Source: Sedimentisphaerales bacterium (GTDB taxonomy: Bacteria > Planctomycetota > Phycisphaerae > Sedimentisphaerales > SG8-4). From it: a stretch of DNA of 6,889 nt. Each line of letters begins with the position of its first letter. Positions within the stretch are counted from its first letter, which is position 1. The DNA lies in NCBI GenBank assembly GCA_016928975.1, contig JAFGJR010000299.1, positions 1 through 6,889 of the forward strand, read 5' to 3'. Both the position numbers and the translations under genes were made by a program. A model generated the notes under the pieces. It did not search any database. It saw only the letters and a list, made by a program, of their open reading frames with translations, and had not been told where the DNA came from. This document shows positions 4,667-6,889 of the stretch, piece after piece.

Positions 4667-6664
4667 TTGGCACTGTCTGACCGTCGGCTCGGAAAACTAC
4701 TGAAGAACGCGTTGATTGGCCGGTCGCGCGATCCTCGCGATGCCAGGGTCTTTCACAGGCTGTCCTTGGTGGCGTTCTTCGCGTGGATCGGCCTGGGGGC
4801 GGACGGCCTGTCCTCCTCGAATTACGGGCCTGAAGAGGCTTTTCGAACCCTGGGGGCACATCCGCACCTGAGCATTTTCGTCGGTCTGGCAAGCGTCATC
4901 ACAATTCTGGTCATCTCCGCCAGCTACTCGCAGATTGTCCAGTTGTTCCCTACGGGCGGCGGCGGGTACTTCGTCGCCAGCAAGCTGCTGTCGCCGTGGC
5001 TGGGCATGGTTTCCGGGTGCGCCCTGCTGATCGACTATGTGCTGACCATCGCGGTTTCCATCGCCAGCGGGGCCGATGCCGTTTTCAGCTTTCTGCCCTT
5101 GCAGTGGCAAGAGTACAAGCTGGAACTGGCGATAATCGTTATCGTTGTGATGGTGCTGCTGAATATGAGAGGCGTGAGGGAATCGGTGATGCCCCTGGCG
5201 CCGATCTTTCTGACGTTCCTGGTCACACATGCATTCATCATTCTCTACGGACTGTTCACTCATCTGCCCCAGATGCACACGGTGGCCCGCTCGTTGGAGG
5301 CGGACGTGCACACGACGATGTCCGCCATGGGTCTTTGGGGCATGATTCTGCTGGTGCTGCGCTCGTACAGCATGGGGGCCGGCACATTCACCGGGATCGA
5401 GGCGGTCAGCAACGGCCTGCCGGTGTTGAGGGAGCCGCGGGTCCAGACCGCTCGGCTGACCATGCGATACATGGCCATCTCCCTGTCGTTCATGGTCATG
5501 GGCCTTGTCGTCGGCTATTTGCTCTATGGCGTCGGGCCGGAGCCGGGCAAGACCTTCAATGCAATCCTGTTTGAAAAGGCCACGGCCGGTTGGGCCGAAG
5601 GCGGCGCCCGCCCGTTCATCTTCATCAGCCTGCTGTCGGAAGCGACTCTCCTCTTCGTTGCCGCGCAGACCGGCTTCCTCGGGGGGCCGCGTGTACTGGC
5701 CAACATGTCGCTCGACCGCTGGTTTCCGACGCGCTTTTCCGTCCTGAGCGATCGGCTGGTCATTCAAAACGGCATTGTGCTTATGGGTGGCTTCGCGCTG
5801 GTGATCATGATCTTCACCAAAGGCTCCGTGCGACTGCTCGTGGTCCTCTACAGTATCAACGTCTTCATCACGTTTCTTCTGTCGCAGTTGGGTCTCGTTC
5901 GCCACTGGTGGCGGAACCGTCGTCGTGTGGCGCGTTGGCTTGGCAAGCTGCTCGTCAGCGGTGTTGGTCTGATCCTCACGACGTTCATCCTGGTTTCGAT
6001 GGTGCTGCTCAAGTTCTTCGAAGGGGGCTGGATCACGCTGCTGATCACCGGGACGCTGATCATCGTGTCCATTCTGGTCAAGAGGCACTACCAGAAGATC
6101 ATGGTGCAGCTTCGCCGGCTGGACGAACTGGCCGAGCGGGCAGAGTCGTACGTCCGCCAATCCGCTCCCAAAGGCGGCGACGGGGGAACCGGACCGGTCT
6201 TCGATCCCAAGGCCAAGACCGCCGTGCTGCTCGTCAGCGGCTTCAACGGCACGGGTCTGCATACCCTGCTGGCCATCATGCGCCTCTTCGGCGGTGTCTT
6301 CCGCAACTTCGTCTTCCTGGAAATTGGGGTGTTGGACGTTGGCAACTTCAAGGGGCCCCAGGAGGTGGAGCACCTGCAGAAGCAGGTGCAGAGCAATCTG
6401 AATCGCTACGTCGAACTGATGAAGAAGGAGGGGTTCTACGCGGAGGCCGTCTCAGATATCAGCGTCGATGCCGCCGAGAAGATCACCGAAATCGTCCCGG
6501 CGATCGTCCAGCGCTACCCCGGAGCCGTGTTCTTCGGAGGCAAGCTGCTGTTCCTCAACGAGACCCTGATCAACCGCCTGCTGCACAACCAGCTCGTCTT
6601 TACGATTCAGAAGCGCCTGCACCGCCTGGGCATCCCCTTCGTCATCCTGCCCATCTACGTTTGA
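4667..6664 (+). CDS. KimA/KUP-like potassium transporter with cytoplasmic C-terminal domain
   Basis: From TTG 4667 this is a 665-residue inner-membrane protein with about 12 hydrophobic segments (roughly residues 33-471) in an APC/LeuT-type fold. Blocks match B. subtilis KimA, an H+-coupled K+ importer: DGLSSSNYGPEE (46-57), FPTGGGGYFVASK (94-106), IDYVLTIAVSIASG (122-135), NMRGVRES (166-173) and TFTGIEAVSN (241-250). Residues I recall as K+ ligands in KimA are all present: Asp46, Tyr53, Asp123, Tyr124, Thr127, Ser131, Thr242, Glu245 and probably Tyr395. After a helical linker (about 476-497) and a Gly-rich stretch, a soluble alpha/beta domain (about 517-665, starting TAVLLVSGFNGTGLHTLL) ends the protein, perhaps a USP-like regulatory domain as in KimA. 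The start fits the promoter, the ribosome site and KimA's N-terminal length. Annotation as a generic amino-acid permease would also be plausible. Confidence 0.85.
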   Translation: MALSDRRLGKLLKNALIGRSRDPRDARVFHRLSLVAFFAWIGLGADGLSSSNYGPEEAFRTLGAHPHLSIFVGLASVITILVISASYSQIVQLFPTGGGGYFVASKLLSPWLGMVSGCALLIDYVLTIAVSIASGADAVFSFLPLQWQEYKLELAIIVIVVMVLLNMRGVRESVMPLAPIFLTFLVTHAFIILYGLFTHLPQMHTVARSLEADVHTTMSAMGLWGMILLVLRSYSMGAGTFTGIEAVSNGLPVLREPRVQTARLTMRYMAISLSFMVMGLVVGYLLYGVGPEPGKTFNAILFEKATAGWAEGGARPFIFISLLSEATLLFVAAQTGFLGGPRVLANMSLDRWFPTRFSVLSDRLVIQNGIVLMGGFALVIMIFTKGSVRLLVVLYSINVFITFLLSQLGLVRHWWRNRRRVARWLGKLLVSGVGLILTTFILVSMVLLKFFEGGWITLLITGTLIIVSILVKRHYQKIMVQLRRLDELAERAESYVRQSAPKGGDGGTGPVFDPKAKTAVLLVSGFNGTGLHTLLAIMRLFGGVFRNFVFLEIGVLDVGNFKGPQEVEHLQKQVQSNLNRYVELMKKEGFYAEAVSDISVDAAEKITEIVPAIVQRYPGAVFFGGKLLFLNETLINRLLHNQLVFTIQKRLHRLGIPFVILPIYV

Positions 6665-6682
6665 CTGTGCCGCAGTTGCCAG

Positions 6683-6711
6683 TTGACGGACTGGAGGAGC
6701 AAGTGTATGCT
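6683..6711 (+). promoter_or_regulatory. possible promoter for the gene at the right edge
   Basis: TTGACG (6683-6688, five of six) and TATGCT (6706-6711, four of six) are 17 bases apart. Transcription from about 6718 would give a leader of about 165 bases before ATG 6883. The leader has two small hairpins, AAGCC/GGCTT (6762-6766 with 6772-6776) and TCTCCC/GGGAGA (6837-6842 with 6846-6851). It overlaps a small CCAGT/ACTGG inverted repeat (6679-6694) just after the transporter stop. Confidence 0.4.
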
Positions 6712-6868
6712 ACAAGGTGGTTGACCTGTGGCACATAGCTTCCGCTGTACGAGGCGTCTTGAAGCCGTAATGGCTTGTTGCGCCGGGTGATTCGATGGCG
6801 GTCGCCTGTACATCTGCTGAGGAGATCATTCCGCGTTCTCCCACCGGGAGAGTTCATTATCACTCTTG

Positions 6869-6876
6869 AAAGGAGG
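6869..6876 (+). promoter_or_regulatory. strong ribosome binding site at the right edge
   Basis: AAAGGAGG matches the anti-Shine-Dalgarno sequence almost fully and sits 6 bases before ATG 6883. It is the strongest such site in the window, so a real gene begins here. Confidence 0.8.
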
Positions 6877-6882
6877 ATAGTC

Positions 6883-6889
6883 ATGGTGA
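6883..6889 (+). CDS. start of a gene cut by the window edge
   Basis: Only ATG GTG and one further base are inside the window, so the product cannot be known. The start is credible because of the AAAGGAGG site 6 bases upstream. It is on the same strand as the transporter, 218 bp after its stop. Confidence 0.6.

Noticed and set aside
4697..6373. 558-codon minus-strand open frame opposite the transporter
   Set aside because: The Gln/Asp/His-rich product has no recognisable domain, and the opposite strand encodes conserved membrane segments and ligand residues.
5590..6738. 382-codon plus-strand frame overlapping the transporter
   Set aside because: Out-of-frame, Arg/Ala/Gly-rich product within conserved coding sequence; an artefact of GC content.

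Overview
The window looks like a chromosomal stretch from a GC-rich bacterium with Shine-Dalgarno-type starts. A Planctomycetota/Phycisphaerae-like source is my best guess, from the gene style, the GTG and TTG starts and the GGAC-type intergenic repeats. No marker gene fixes the taxon, so this is weak inference. There is no phage, plasmid, CRISPR, rRNA or tRNA signal.

From about 4500 down to 154 everything recognisable is on the minus strand. In transcription order: an aldo/keto reductase (3526-4500); a 9-bp-period repeat tract that folds into a hairpin (about 3461-3525); adenylosuccinate lyase purB (1997-3430); a paired-palindrome repeat of the 'VIPAKAGIQ/SFPRRRESR' type (1883-1957); orotate phosphoribosyltransferase pyrE (1309-1833, GTG start); a Nudix hydrolase with an N-terminal hydrophobic helix (700-1173); a 184-bp fold-back element with perfect 32-bp terminal inverted repeats (458-641); and the wreckage of an MNT-HEPN gene pair (154-446). 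On the plus strand, diverging from the aldo/keto reductase, is a KimA/KUP-like potassium transporter with a cytoplasmic C-terminal domain (4667-6664), behind a good sigma70-type promoter. At the right edge a strong ribosome binding site leads into a gene cut after its second codon.

PurB (purine synthesis) and PyrE (UMP synthesis) give this stretch a nucleotide-metabolism theme, and the Nudix enzyme may fit with nucleotide clean-up. The aldo/keto reductase and the transporter have no visible link to that theme. Spacers between the minus-strand genes are 95-163 bp and hold repeats, so a tight operon is not assured.

No clearly new protein system is present. The most unusual items are non-coding or degenerate: the three-armed fold-back element at 458-641 next to a toxin-antitoxin-type remnant that appears to have suffered two separate internal deletions, the period-9 GTCC/GGAC tract before purB, and the paired palindromes with compensatory base changes between purB and pyrE.
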